From Stercorarius parasiticus (taxonomy: Eukaryota; Chordata; Aves; Charadriiformes; Stercorariidae), in contig VWZL01005146.1 in assembly GCA_013396915.1 (NCBI GenBank), forward strand, positions 62,001 through 126,000: a DNA stretch of 64,000 nt. The letters run 5' to 3'. The stretch's first letter is position 1; each line of letters begins with the position of its first letter. Positions 44,561 to 56,253 of the stretch are shown here, in pieces. The position numbers were made by a program, and so were the translations under genes. The notes below the pieces were generated by a model. That model searched no databases. It had not been told where the DNA came from and worked only from the letters and a program-made list of their open reading frames with translations.

Positions 44561-47500
44561 AGGTGTGTGTCATTGTCACAGAATAGCTGCACTGGTCACT
44601 ATGGGCCATGCCCGTTAAAAGCACTTAAACATGCGGCTTTGGGTTCAGGTGCCAAAGTCCCACATTGCTGTTTCTCCTGCTTCCCAAACTCTACAAATAC
44701 CCATATTCTCTCCCCACCGGTTTCTGGGTGCAATGTCCAACAGAAGAAGTACCCAAGGCCTGATTCCTTAGCCTGTTGAAGGCCAAGACAATTATGCCTG
44801 TTTCCTTGTTAGGCATGTTGTGAGAATAGCCAGTGAACACCATACACCTCCAGCAGAGAAGGAGAGGATGTTTTCCCCATTCCTCCCTGTCCAGCCATCA
44901 GCTCTTGAATGACTACAGCAATCAACTAAGCTGTGGGAGATCTCAGCTAAAATCCCTCTTCCACCAACTCTTTCAGAACAGGACATCAAGCTTAGATCTC
45001 TCATTTAAGAGATAAATGCCTCTCCCTCTTGTCTGCATCTGTCTGAGGTGAACCACTATTAAACTCTTTGCTCTATATTTTTTGTTTGTAGACAATTTTT
45101 AGATACAAATCGGAGGATGGGCAGGGATTGAGGTCTCCCAGGTGTGGGACACGGAGCTATGAACTCATTCTCAGCCCTTCAATGTAAATAGTTAACTGTA
45201 CTGAGGTTCTACCATCAGATGTGTCCGAGCATCTGGGACAAGTAAACAGCCAAGAGGGACAGAATTATTCATTGTAGCCCAAGAACAATAGGACTAAGTT
45301 TATCTGGATCATTTAACAACAGGTCTGATGTGTAAATTAATGTTGAATTGGTCAGATAGAATCATACAATTTCTCTTTTCATTACTTTTTGTTTCATGGT
45401 GTGTCTAAAAAGGGGTGGAAAGTTTCGTACCTGCCTAGCAGGAATGTTGGGAAATTGATTCACAGAAAATTGAAAAAAATCAAAACTATTCTTGACTTCA
45501 AAAGTGCAGCAACTTGTAGGTCAAACATTCACATTCACCTGATGTTTTAGGAGAACTCTAATAAAATGTGGGGAAGAATTACAGAAGTTTCTAGCAGGCA
45601 TAGAGGGAAGTATGAACTGTACTAAAATTGTCGTTATAAGATTTAATTAGTTTTATTGCTACTTGCATTCTGTAATTCTCCTCACATAGTCTCACCACAA
45701 GATGAATACCTCGCTCATTCTCCTTATAGGGAAAGAATAAGCAAACCCAACAGTTAGGATATGTCTGTGGTACCAGTTTGGGCTCACTGCAAGAGGGCCC
45801 AAAAGATAATGCCTCGCTCTGCAGCAAAATACTTGCTGCTCTGTCATGCGGGTGAAACTAATTCACATTAGGAGATAGAGTTACACACTCATAAAGCCAA
45901 TAACCATGCCAAAGCTTTGATGCGTTATATAAAAACTCAGTATCAGTTTTCACTTCCCTTCAGTTCTGCCTCACTTAAAAAATTCCCCACTCAGACCTGT
46001 TATTTCCAATCCCATCCAACACAAATTCTTTGCAATATAAGCGAGCACAGAGCACAGAGCACAGTCCCCTCCAAAACCAGATGATATTTAAATTAGTTTC
46101 ATCTCTTTGCTTATTTAAAGTGGCATGACAGCAGGGATAGCTGAGCTCCACCTTGATGGTATAATAAACTTGAATTTAGTGATATGGGCAGGGGATTGAT
46201 TTATGCTGTTGACAGATTCTAGGCTTCAACAATGAATGTGTTAGAGAGGATGTAAATGCAAATGGCCACATGGTTTCCTGAAGACATGAGGGCTCCTGCA
46301 GTCTTATACTAATCACTTCCACATTTAACTCTTATTTTTCTCTATGTCAGCTCCCTGGTTTTCACGGGAAGGTTATGACCATCCAAACTGAATGCATTTA
46401 TTCACCAGCTCAAAGGTTTTTGGAATAATAAGCATCAATTCCTAAAAATAAAAGTAATAAAACAAACAAAGAAACTCAAATGAAAAATTATTTCACTTTT
46501 AGAAATATCCCTTGAAGGTACCTTCTAATACGTGTTAGAGCACAACCCTGACTAAATGAAAGCTGACATAGGGTAAAGATCAGTATAAGAATTGTCAACC
46601 TGTATTTCCTATGTTGATACAGATAAATTTGTAATCTTTTTTCACCATCTCCCAAAAAACTTCAATCAAGAACACACATCTGTAATAACTATCTAGATTT
46701 TTGCCAAAAGGTAGTGTTGGTTCCCCCCGCCGTGTTTCACCAGTCCTTGTCTCTCTCCCCTTCTTGAGAACCACAGAGCAACCTTCAGTGCCTGCTCCCC
46801 GACCGACATCCAGAGCGTGGGTGTTTTGCTGCTGGCTTGCAATGAGACAAAAAAAAATCCCAGAGATGTTCTTACCTTTCCCCAGAATTCTTGCCTCGCT
46901 TAAAACAAAACATGAATTTTGAGTTGGAGAAAACCTGTTAAAAGAAGTAGGAAGAGGGGAAATCCTGATGCCTTAGCACTGTGATTGCCCATTAAAATAT
47001 GACTCAGTTCTTATCAAGATAACGCAGGTACAGCCATGCTGACAGCGTGGTAGGAAACGCTCGGCTCCTCCAGCTTCCAAGAAGCGCCCCACACGCCCAC
47101 TTGATGGAGTGGTGGATGCCGCAGTGCACAGCTCTGTCCCAGAGCCCATCTCTTGCAGGCAGGCCTTAGCGTGGCTGGCCTTTTGAGGAAGGAAATGACC
47201 TTGCCTGTGAGGGGGCAAGGTCACAGACAAACCAGCAGCTGCCGTTTTGCAGAGGAAGTACTGGGCACGCAGCCGATGTTATCTTTCCTCTTCTTGATTC
47301 TTGCAGCGAAGGGAACAGGAGTCAGACAAGTTTGGGGGAACGTCTTGGCTTGCTGCAAAGTGATACGTACAGTTCAAGCCTCTGCCACAGCTCTTGACAA
47401 CTTAAATGAAATTATAAACACAAGGGGCTTGACTTTGCATGCAATCAACATACGGTATTTTGAGAAAAAAAACATAAGGGAGGGACAGACACAGGTGTCC

Positions 47501-49374
47501 ATCCAATTCCAGCTGGGCAGGCAGCAAACACAGGTCCCTGCTAGCTGTCACCAGCCAGCAAGAGGTGCCCACGGTTTCCAACATCAGCTTATTTCCTCGT
47601 CTCTCTGTATTCAGGCAGCCTCACCTCTCGCCCCATCCTCTCCCCTTGGGCTCTGCAGGGAGCAAATGCAAACACAAGGCTTTTCCCAGTTTCTCTGTGG
47701 GATCAATAGTCAAATCAGCATTACAATTTGAGGGACTGTGTTTTGTCCGGGCTCTGCTCAGGAGCGTTTTGCTGTCAAAATATAGAACACATCCTGGGCT
47801 CTGTTTGCCCTTGATCTTGAAACTGTTGGTGTTATTTTCAGCTTTCCCCTAGAGACATTTAAGCTTTTCTGCTGTAGTAAAGGAAAGAAAGAGATTGAAT
47901 GCCAAGACTCCAGAAAATTAAGCTTTAAAGAAAAGGAAAAAATCACAACTTTTACAATACTCTTGATAAGACTGAGAGCACTGCCTACCATGTAATAGCC
48001 TTGCAGTCTTTCCTGAGTTTCCTGAGACCCGCAGAAGAAAAGAGTTGGTTTAGCAACACCCAAATTACAAAAAGCCAACCTTTCAAAGCAAAACAGGAAG
48101 CCAGCTCTGCGCTGGCTACCTTACGCACAGCAACGAAACCATTGGTAAAGTCCTGTTCAACACCCAGTCAGTGAAAGCCTTGTCACAAAAAGAAGTGTCG
48201 ATGATCCCCCAAATCACTGTTATTTCCTTTTATTCTTTTTGCATTATGTCTTGGTTGTATTATTTGGGGCAGATTTACTTTCAAAGGCTGTGGGGAAGTC
48301 TAATAAATCAGTACATTACACTTCCTAGCTCTTAACGCGTGTCCCTTTATAAACCTGAACCTCACAATGTTTTCAAAGCAGACTTTATCTCTTTGTTTTA
48401 GAAAGAGGGAAGCAAATCGGCTTGCCCAAGCCAAGGCCAGGAGTCAATGTCTGAGTCACGATTAGGACCCTGGACCTCAGCGTGTCCCTCAGCCCCAGAC
48501 AGGGATGGTCTTTGGTGGACAATGGTCCATCATGGCAGACCTGGAGGGCAGCATTTCTAGCTTCAGCTGGAGGCTGCTGGGAAGGCGCAGTTCTCTACGC
48601 AGTTGAGAGGAGGGTTCTAGGTTACCAACAGTTAAACTAAAATTGAAGCTATAACCCAAACAGAGAGTAAAATTGCAATTTCATTAAACATGGCTGTTTC
48701 CAAAAGACAGCAGGAACCTGGTGCTGGTGTATAACACAAGTTCAGTCACCTTAATAATGACCAAAGAATTCATAGCTTGGTCAGCTTTAGATTTTAAGGG
48801 ATTGGTTTTTGTGCAAACTCTGCTCAGAAGTGTTTTGTTGCCAAAAGTTGGAAACTATCCTACAGACTGAAACTTCAGACACTGTGTTCATCTGCCCAGA
48901 GCACAGTCTTGGATACTCTTTGTGTGACCCATCTTTTTGAAGCAGCATGTGCATCATTCTGCCTGGAAAGCAAAGCAGAGTCACAGAGGGCTAGGACCTG
49001 CACAGTGTCAGAAGGGTGTCTGAACAACTGAATCACACTCACTGCGCTTGGGTAATTAAACTGAAAGAGGCAGCACGGCTGCTGTCCTACCAGGAGTTCT
49101 TTGTAACAGGCAAGAGAGATGAGTAAAACACTTCACTTCAGATTTCATTTAGCTCTGGCATTTTTTCTTCTAACTCCAACAGCCTGACCAACGCCCATAA
49201 CTGTACATTCAGCTGTTGTCACTATTGCAAAGTATCTCAAATAAGTGAATCTTTATATTAAGACACTTTGCATAGTCTAATAATTCTTTGGCTAGAAAAG
49301 AAAATGCTCTTTTTCTAGCATGCTGCATTCAGCTTAAGTTACATTCCTCTTCACTCTCTTTCTCTGCATTGTAG
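44561..49374. other. Non-coding stretch
   Basis: It contains a 7-bp tandem triplet (GAGCACA x3, 46043-46063). The longest motif-free frame is 192 codons (47153-47731, plus); it lies in a locally GC-richer segment and has no domain or paired splice sites. The rest is unique AT-rich sequence. Confidence 0.5.
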
Positions 49375-49378
49375 CATA

Positions 49379-49630
49379 ATGGTGGAAAAGGCTGTAAAGC
49401 ACCTCTCAGTATTTCAACTTCTCACCATCCTTGCTGTAAATTTCCATGTAGACATCCTGAAGCCCAGCAAACCGAGTACTGTGTTTTTAAAAATATCATA
49501 TATATTCACAGGAGAAGCTGCACGTACTCTTGAAGGAAGGAATGAGTTGAATGCCCATGCCTACGGGGCAATCACTTTCAAAAGCTTTTCAGTTTTACTT
49601 ATGGCAATATCATCCAGCTTCAGCAATTAA
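49379..49630 (+). CDS. Weak candidate for an N-terminal coding exon
   Basis: A very good 3' splice signal (cctcttcactctctttctct followed by gcattgtag, ending at 49374) lies four bases before an ATG in strong context (cataATGG). The 83-codon frame has a leader-like start: charged MVEKAVK, then a hydrophobic stretch around VFQLLTILAVNF. A second acceptor-like tract, tatatattcacag, lies inside the frame. The frame runs to a TAA and I see no convincing donor, so either the exon is terminal, it ends at a weak donor, or it is not coding. No family is recognised. Confidence 0.2.
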   Translation: MVEKAVKHLSVFQLLTILAVNFHVDILKPSKPSTVFLKISYIFTGEAARTLEGRNELNAHAYGAITFKSFSVLLMAISSSFSN

Positions 49631-51392
49631 TTACCTTGCTCGGTATGATGCAGTTGCTGTGACTTAGCAACTGTTCATTCGTATTCTGGTCACAGGGTAG
49701 AAACCTGAAACAGGTACCCTGTGAGAGCCCGAGATTCCTGACCTTAACTGTAGGTGGCATTCTTCATCTGTTCGTCTGAGTTTTTGCTCAATAAACAGAG
49801 ACAAATGAGTAATTTTCATGTACCCTTGATTAATGTTATCAGCCCTCTCCTAAGTTTAATTAAATTGTACTTTCAGTTGGAAGGAATGCAGGTTCATAAA
49901 ATCTGAAGTTGCATAACTATGTTACCTGGAAAGATTAAAACAATTTTCTGCTGTTCTTGCCCTAGAAACTGAGGAAATGACATTCGTTTGAGCGATCTGG
50001 AGTGTTTCCAGAGAAATTCTTCCATCATGTGCTATGAAGAAGAAAAAGCTTTAATGCCCAAAGGTTTATCCATGGTCTAGAGGCCATTTTCAATTACCTT
50101 GCAGCAATAGTAAGTAAATCCAACTACATTTTAAATTATCAGTGTTATCTCTAGAGAAATCTCAAATAATTTCCTTTAGTGGAAGGATTTTGGCATGCCC
50201 AGAATTTCTCATGTGTACTTGGTTATCTGAGACAACTCTGCACTCTTCCAGCAGCTTTCAAAAGGTTACAAGGGAAAAAAAAGAGAGGAAATTTTCTTCT
50301 TCAGCTTAGCGAAAAATTTAGTGAGCTTGAAAAAGAGAACTAATCATGCTCGGCTAGAGCCAAGCTGCGCTACAAGCAAGCGAGTTAAATCTTTGAGTAG
50401 CCCATGCAGCTCTGAGTACATTTTGCTCTCTAAGCTTTTCCAGCCCCGATCCTTCTTCTGATGTAATGCCATCGGTGGTATCAGATTATGTGCATCCTTC
50501 ATGATGCAGGCAAACGTCCACAGAGGAGTGGACTAAGGACATAGGGTTCATCTACACTTGTGACGTGGGAGGGTAGGCAGCTTCTAATCCTGCGAATAAA
50601 TCTTCCAAACAGAAATGCAATTCAATTAAATTATTCATTTCCCTTCTCAGCTTAATCAAAGATTAAACTATAAGGAACACATGCTTGTGCCAGATAACTG
50701 GAAACAGATGGCTAAGATTCGTTTTGTTCATCAGAGAAATTGGTGGGTCAAAGGCAACAAGTCTCTCAAATGGTAGGCTTTCTTTTAAAAAAAAATCTTA
50801 GTTTAGGGGTGACTCATTTTCTTTTAATATTTTTATTTCTGTTGTGATAGTGAGGTGCAGTCAAGATTGTTGAATGAGCTGTTTATCCACGTGGCTGAGT
50901 GGATTACAGGAAGCATTTCACAGGGATATTATTAATTTTTCCACATTTTTTCTGTGTGAAATGTGTTATCAAAATATTAATGTCAGTCTTCTATATGACT
51001 GAGTTAAAACCAAATATTTCAGTCTTGTCCAAGGGGGAACACTCAGATAAAGTCTAAATCAAATATTCTGGAAAGTTTCATTTTTTTCAATGGCAGTTTG
51101 GGGCCCAAAGCAAACAGAACAAAATACTAAATTCAGCTGCAGAACTGAAATTATTTTTGACCGGTTCTAAATATTATTGCTTTCTATTTCTACAGCACTT
51201 ATCAGCAACAAACCTGAAAGAATATGAATTCTTTGATGCTTACCAAAGTTTAGCCGGATGGAAGTGCAGTTTTATTTCCTTTGTAGAAAAGTAAGCGATT
51301 GAAAGACAAAAATGTTTTGGCAAAGCTCTTTCCAGGGCTTGTGCCTAGATTTTACTTTACCTTGTGGGATTTTCTGAAGATGGTGAAGGGAG
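49631..51392. other. Non-coding stretch
   Basis: Unique AT-rich DNA. No frame of note, no repeat seen. Confidence 0.5.
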
Positions 51393-51444
51393 ACTGTAGT
51401 TATCTCTTTCTCTATCTCTACAGATAACTGTAGTTATCTCTTTC
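51393..51444. repeat. 18-bp exact direct repeat, period 34
   Basis: ACTGTAGTTATCTCTTTC occurs at 51393-51410 and again at 51427-51444, with a pyrimidine-rich spacer tctatctctacagata. It is consistent with a local slippage duplication. Confidence 0.9.
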
Positions 51445-51810
51445 CCCTGCCTCCCATCATCACTGCTTGGGTCGATGTGCCTTCACTGTGAAGTGACGGA
51501 GAAGATGATGTGATGAGTCTTGTCTTTTCTATTCACAGTGTTGCTGAGTTCGTCCTAAGCTGATAAGAGCAGAAATATAGATCAGTCCCCACAAGAATAC
51601 TGTGAAAGCTATGAAAATCCTGTATTATGCTGGATAATACACTTAAATATGCCTTTTTTTTCCCCCTGATGGAATATAAATGAAAAGGTACTACTGTTCT
51701 TATTTATGGTTTATTATTATTAAACATGCACAGAATGGTGTATTAGAATCTGGGAAAAGGTCATTAATTTATTTGTTTTCCTGTTTGTTCATCTGCTAAG
51801 TAAAGTGTGA

Positions 51811-52052
51811 TTGTATGAAAACTTAAGAGATCTGCCCATCAGGCGCAAGCCTCAATGGATGTCACAAAAAGAATCTCGTCCACTGGTACCGGGTGAAGGG
51901 CTGGGCTGCTGCCTATGGGAAATACTGCGGAAGTGCAATGGAAGAGTAAAGGCTATTCAAGCCAGGCCTGGATTTGCTGCTAATTACCACAAAATGGCAA
52001 AACACTTCACAGAGTTCACTAATGTCAACAGGATTTTAGATCATTTAGCTAT
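51811..52052 (+). other. Weak exon candidate
   Basis: An 80-codon open segment ends at agctatc followed by GTAAGTGG (from 52053), a good donor apart from the preceding base. The peptide is rich in K and R (RDLPIRRKPQWMSQKE near the start, YHKMAKHFTEFTN near the end), without a known motif. The upstream acceptor is only fair (tgtttgttcatctgctaag, about 51800). Chance is likelier than not. Confidence 0.15.
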
Positions 52053-52065
52053 CGTAAGTGGATAG

Positions 52066-55000
52066 AAAATGCATTTCTTAAACTGGCTCCGTACACCTGT
52101 GAATATATTAAAATGCAAAATTCTGACCAGGTCAAAGCTCCAAACTAAAACATAGTCCCTAAAAAAGTGAAAGATAAACCAAAATTGTGCAGCCTATTCT
52201 GCCTTAAGCTTATGGATGATTTAAATCTCAGCCTTACTTACCTGAGTTTTGGGAAAGGTTAGCATAACAAGTTCTCAAGTCTGAGGCTTTTGTTTTTCAA
52301 ATTAGACCAACGTCAACGAGGTCTTCAGTAGCACAGCTGATAAAGGTGAACAGCCATATTCTGCATGAGGAAACGCACCAAGGTTACCTAAAATCATCTT
52401 CTAGTATGTTTTACAGCTCCCTTTATGTTCTCAGATCTGGAAAATATGATTCACAGTGACAGATTAACTAGAATACTGTGAGTTGAAGCATGCAACAGGT
52501 TTCTAGGTTTCATTTTGGGCAGAGACAAAAAAATAAAACAGCTTTGGTTTTTGTAAACATTAGCCATTTTGGTGTTAACTCAATCCTACAACTCAGGCTG
52601 TTTCAGATATACATGTCTCCACAGATCTCTGGAGGCAAGAAGCAGGTAAATGACTCCCTCACCAGCACGCTGCCATACAGAGACAGCAAATTTAAAATAC
52701 ACATTCATAAAGGCACATTCTATAGTGCAATATTTTTATCACTTCAGTGAAGATAAACCTGATGTGGTGCTCCAGATGGTTTCACGTACGTTACAACTCT
52801 GCAGAAAAACTGAGATTAGCAGCCATGTTGGCTGCCTGGGATCATAAGCAGAAGTATCTTTAATTAATGGGCAACTTTGCAGCTATTTAGGCTCTATCTT
52901 GATAGATTTAAACTGCCCTGGTGTCTTTCCCATGAACTGTTACAAGGTCAAAGTCATGTTCACATAAACATGAACAAGACCAAGGCAAAATCCAGCCTTA
53001 CTGGGTATAGTTAAATCCCACCTCTGCCATATCCCTTGAAGTTAAGGTGACAGATTCCCCAGGTTAGTCAAATGGTTGTAAAACCTCTCCATTCTGCACA
53101 CAGTGAAGTGGAGATGAGACTGTCTTAGATCCTCTACAGCAGCCCAGGCAATGAACACATCAGGGCAGCTGCACTTCACGTTCTGTGCCACATCATCTAT
53201 TCTCACATGTGTCTGTAGGAATTATTCACAAATCCCTTTTCTCAGGTTTAATAAAGGGATTTGGCTAAACCGAAGATCACCATATAATCTGGAGAGAAAC
53301 ATTCAGAGGAGAAAACCTCATCACATTATGGATTTAATAATCAGAAGCTTCAGGTGACCCACCTGGACCTCATCGTTGCAAACCTTGCAGTAACTTTTCC
53401 AAATTGAATTCATTCAGCGCTTTGGAAGAGTGCCTTGGAAAATGAAGTCCATCATTCTTCTTGTATCATGTGGACAGTGCATAGGCATATTTTCCCATAC
53501 CATAGGAACAGACAGCACATTTTCCCACTCCCCGAGAAACTGAGTTAATGCAGAATGATTAATGCATCTGTTTGGACTGTCAAAATGCTTGTTGTAAACG
53601 CGATGCATCATTTAGCCTAAGTATATCGCAGCAAAGGATACAGTCCAAGGAACACAGTTTCTTTTCCCTTGATTAATAAAGGCTTGGAAATCATGCTTAA
53701 GAGCATTCTATGGTCCCTCAAGGCCAAGAAAGAGATGCAATACTCAGGAATTAGAAGTGGTTCACTCTGAGGCATTAAGCAGTACTTTAGCTCACCCTAC
53801 ATTGCTCAATAATTTGTTGTAAAAACTTCCACGTGGCTTCATCTGCCCTTCCTTTCTCTTTCTGCAATGTTTTGGTTTGTTTTGTTTCCCCATCAGGATG
53901 GGCAGTGCAGACCCAAGGGCTGCCCACTCAGTCTTCATGCCATGGGCAGTGGTAGTTTGGCAGAGCTGTTGGAGGGAAGCACGCACTTCATTTTTCTATA
54001 AAGTGTCCGCTTCATGGGAAATATTGTGCAGAACCCTGACAGAAATTAGGGCAACAACCCAAATTTATTTGCCTTTTATGTATGATTTCTTAAGCTTGGA
54101 ATTTGCCACCAGATAATGCAAGCTGACTTCACAAGGTTGCTATAAAACATACGGAAAGGTCAGGTTTTGTAGGAACTATATGCAGCATCAGCAAACATTT
54201 TCCTTGCAGCCTCCTTCTCAGCAATTTATTTCCAAAATAAACTGCTGTGATCGTGTCAGTACTTAAACAATCATTCCCCTGACTCACCAGCGCTAACACA
54301 CTTTCTAATGCACAAGAAACAGGGGGTATTCAGGCAAAACCAATCCGTGTTTTCTGTCATAACACTGCTGAATAACAGCAAAGAGAAAGAAAATATTTAT
54401 GAAGAAAGATTACAAAACTAATGAGCATCACTTGGGACCAGCCCAACTGATGTAGGAGACAAAAGGTGGAGCAAAGAGCAGTACGCATGGCTCATGGGGA
54501 CACTGTGCTGTACCCAACGGCACTGGCTAGAAGGTGAAAGCCCACTCGGCACCCTTGAAAACTTACCCCTATGACGCAGCTCAACGGTGAATAGGAAACT
54601 TGTAGAATTCAAAATTTTATACCTTCCTTATGCTGTTTTGTGTTTTTTAGCCATTTTACAGAAAGAAAGTGATAGTATGGTTCAACAACGTCTCCTCTTC
54701 CATAACATCTTATATACAATATATTAGTGTAATAAGTTTGAAGAACTTGGCTATAAATGCTTTCAAACGATTTCTTCAAAGAGCAACACAGTGAAAGTAC
54801 TGTCTTCTCTCTTGGGAAACAAAAAAAGTCTTTGAGCAGCTTATATAATATGCATCACTGAATGTCTTGATCAGTGAAACCCCAAGGAATATGGAATAGA
54901 GCTTATATCACAGGAGCAATTCTAAGGCCCAGAAGCCTATTTTGTAAGAATTGCTATGGAAATACAAGTATTCACTGCAGTATGTTCATTAGGAGCATTT

Positions 55001-56040
55001 CTGTTTTATCATCACTGGAATACTCTAATATCTGCTAGTCAGCTCAAGAATGTGAGATTGCTACAGGATGGAAACTATTTTTAAAGGATGGAAGATGCTC
55101 ATTCACCTATCTCAGGAGCCAGTCTGAACATATCAGGATAATATTGCCATCTAGAAGGGAAGGTGCTTGGAGCCCTAGAAAAAAGGTGAATGTCAGGTTC
55201 AGGTTTGTCAACACAGCACTGTAAAATCATGTATTTCAAGTATTCTGAACAGAGAAAAGCTCTGAGTGTGTCAGCTACCCTCTGTTCGTCACAGAAGAAT
55301 AAAAATTTAAGAAACGGGGGAAGTGTTTTCATTGTAGTTATGAATTTGACAGACCTACTGACAACAGTATCTTTTTACTGCTCCTTCAGTAATTGTCAAT
55401 CAGCCTAAAAAGAAATGATAGCCACAGTTTTGTCATTAGAATAACGAACAGCTGTAACTTAGAAATAGTAAGAAAAATAAATGACAATACATTAATTTCA
55501 AATCGTAGCAGTTCACTTATTTCCCGTATTCATCTGTTGAAGTCTACAGTTACCTAATTATGTACAACTGAATCAAAAATAAAATAGAGGCTGATAGCCT
55601 TTATGTGAACAAAAAAAAATAGCTAACTTTGTCCAAAAATTATAAGGACTGGCAACAGCAAAATGCTATGACCAAAGTAAGGAGAGCAAACCGAAGTACT
55701 CAAAAGTAAATAAAGCTTTAGTGAAAGTACACAGTGGAAAAGCATATAGGAAATAAAAGTTCAGGAAAAATGCAGTAAAGAGACATAGCTAAAACAAATG
55801 GGAAAGAAAAAAAAAATAAACAAGGAAAATGCTGTTTAAAAAAACACAGCATGAAATACAATATTCCACCTTCATTGAAAACAAACCTAATGTCTACTTC
55901 TTTTATGTGTGAAAGGGTAAACACTCTGACTAAAACACGCCGGCTTCCAAAGAGCACTGCCAACATCAATACCGCCAGGAAACACAAGCTGTGCGTGGTG
56001 CTTGCCCCGTTGTTAATTCTGTTGTTCTGACTTCTACAGG
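52066..56040. other. Non-coding stretch
   Basis: No supported gene, RNA or mobile element. Frames are below 115 codons, unpaired with splice signals and without motifs. Confidence 0.5.
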
Positions 56041-56146
56041 CACAAACCACTGGGCACGTTGTTCAGTAAAGCTATATCTGAACAACGAGCATTGAAGAAA
56101 ACACCGCTGGTGCAGCCTCAGTGCGTGCGGGGGGTTGTTCGGCAAA
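56041..56146 (+). other. Weak exon candidate with strong acceptor
   Basis: ttctgttgttctgacttctacag is a good branch point plus acceptor, ending at 56040. One frame is open across the next 106 bases (HKPLGTLFSKAISEQR, then ALKKTPLVQPQ) to CAAA followed by GTGAGG at 56147, a near-consensus donor. The peptide is basic and matches no family I know. The same bases contain a perfect 10-bp hairpin, so a structural or repeat origin is also possible. Confidence 0.2.
56057..56087. repeat. Perfect 10-bp hairpin
   Basis: CGTTGTTCAG (56057-56066), an 11-base loop, and CTGAACAACG (56078-56087) are fully complementary. Confidence 0.85.
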
Positions 56147-56160
56147 GTGAGGGATACCCC

Positions 56161-56197
56161 CACCACGGGGCTCCTCCGTGGTGCCCTGCGGGGCACC
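56161..56197. repeat. Two overlapping, mutually exclusive hairpins
   Basis: CACCACGG (56161-56168) pairs with CCGTGGTG (56176-56183) around GGCTCCT. GGTGCCC (56180-56186) pairs with GGGCACC (56191-56197) around TGCG. The shared GGTG means only one can form at a time. Both lie in a GC-rich patch with g- and c-runs. Confidence 0.8.
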
Positions 56198-56253
56198 AGC
56201 CACAAACCCACCCTTGGGCTCCCCCCTTGCCACTCGTTAAGCTGTTCCAATAA

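Noticed and set aside
47153..47731. 192-codon plus-strand frame, the longest outside CR1 and the N run
   Set aside because: No domain, no good start context and no paired splice sites. It lies in a GC-richer stretch where stops are rarer, and a minus-strand frame overlaps part of it.
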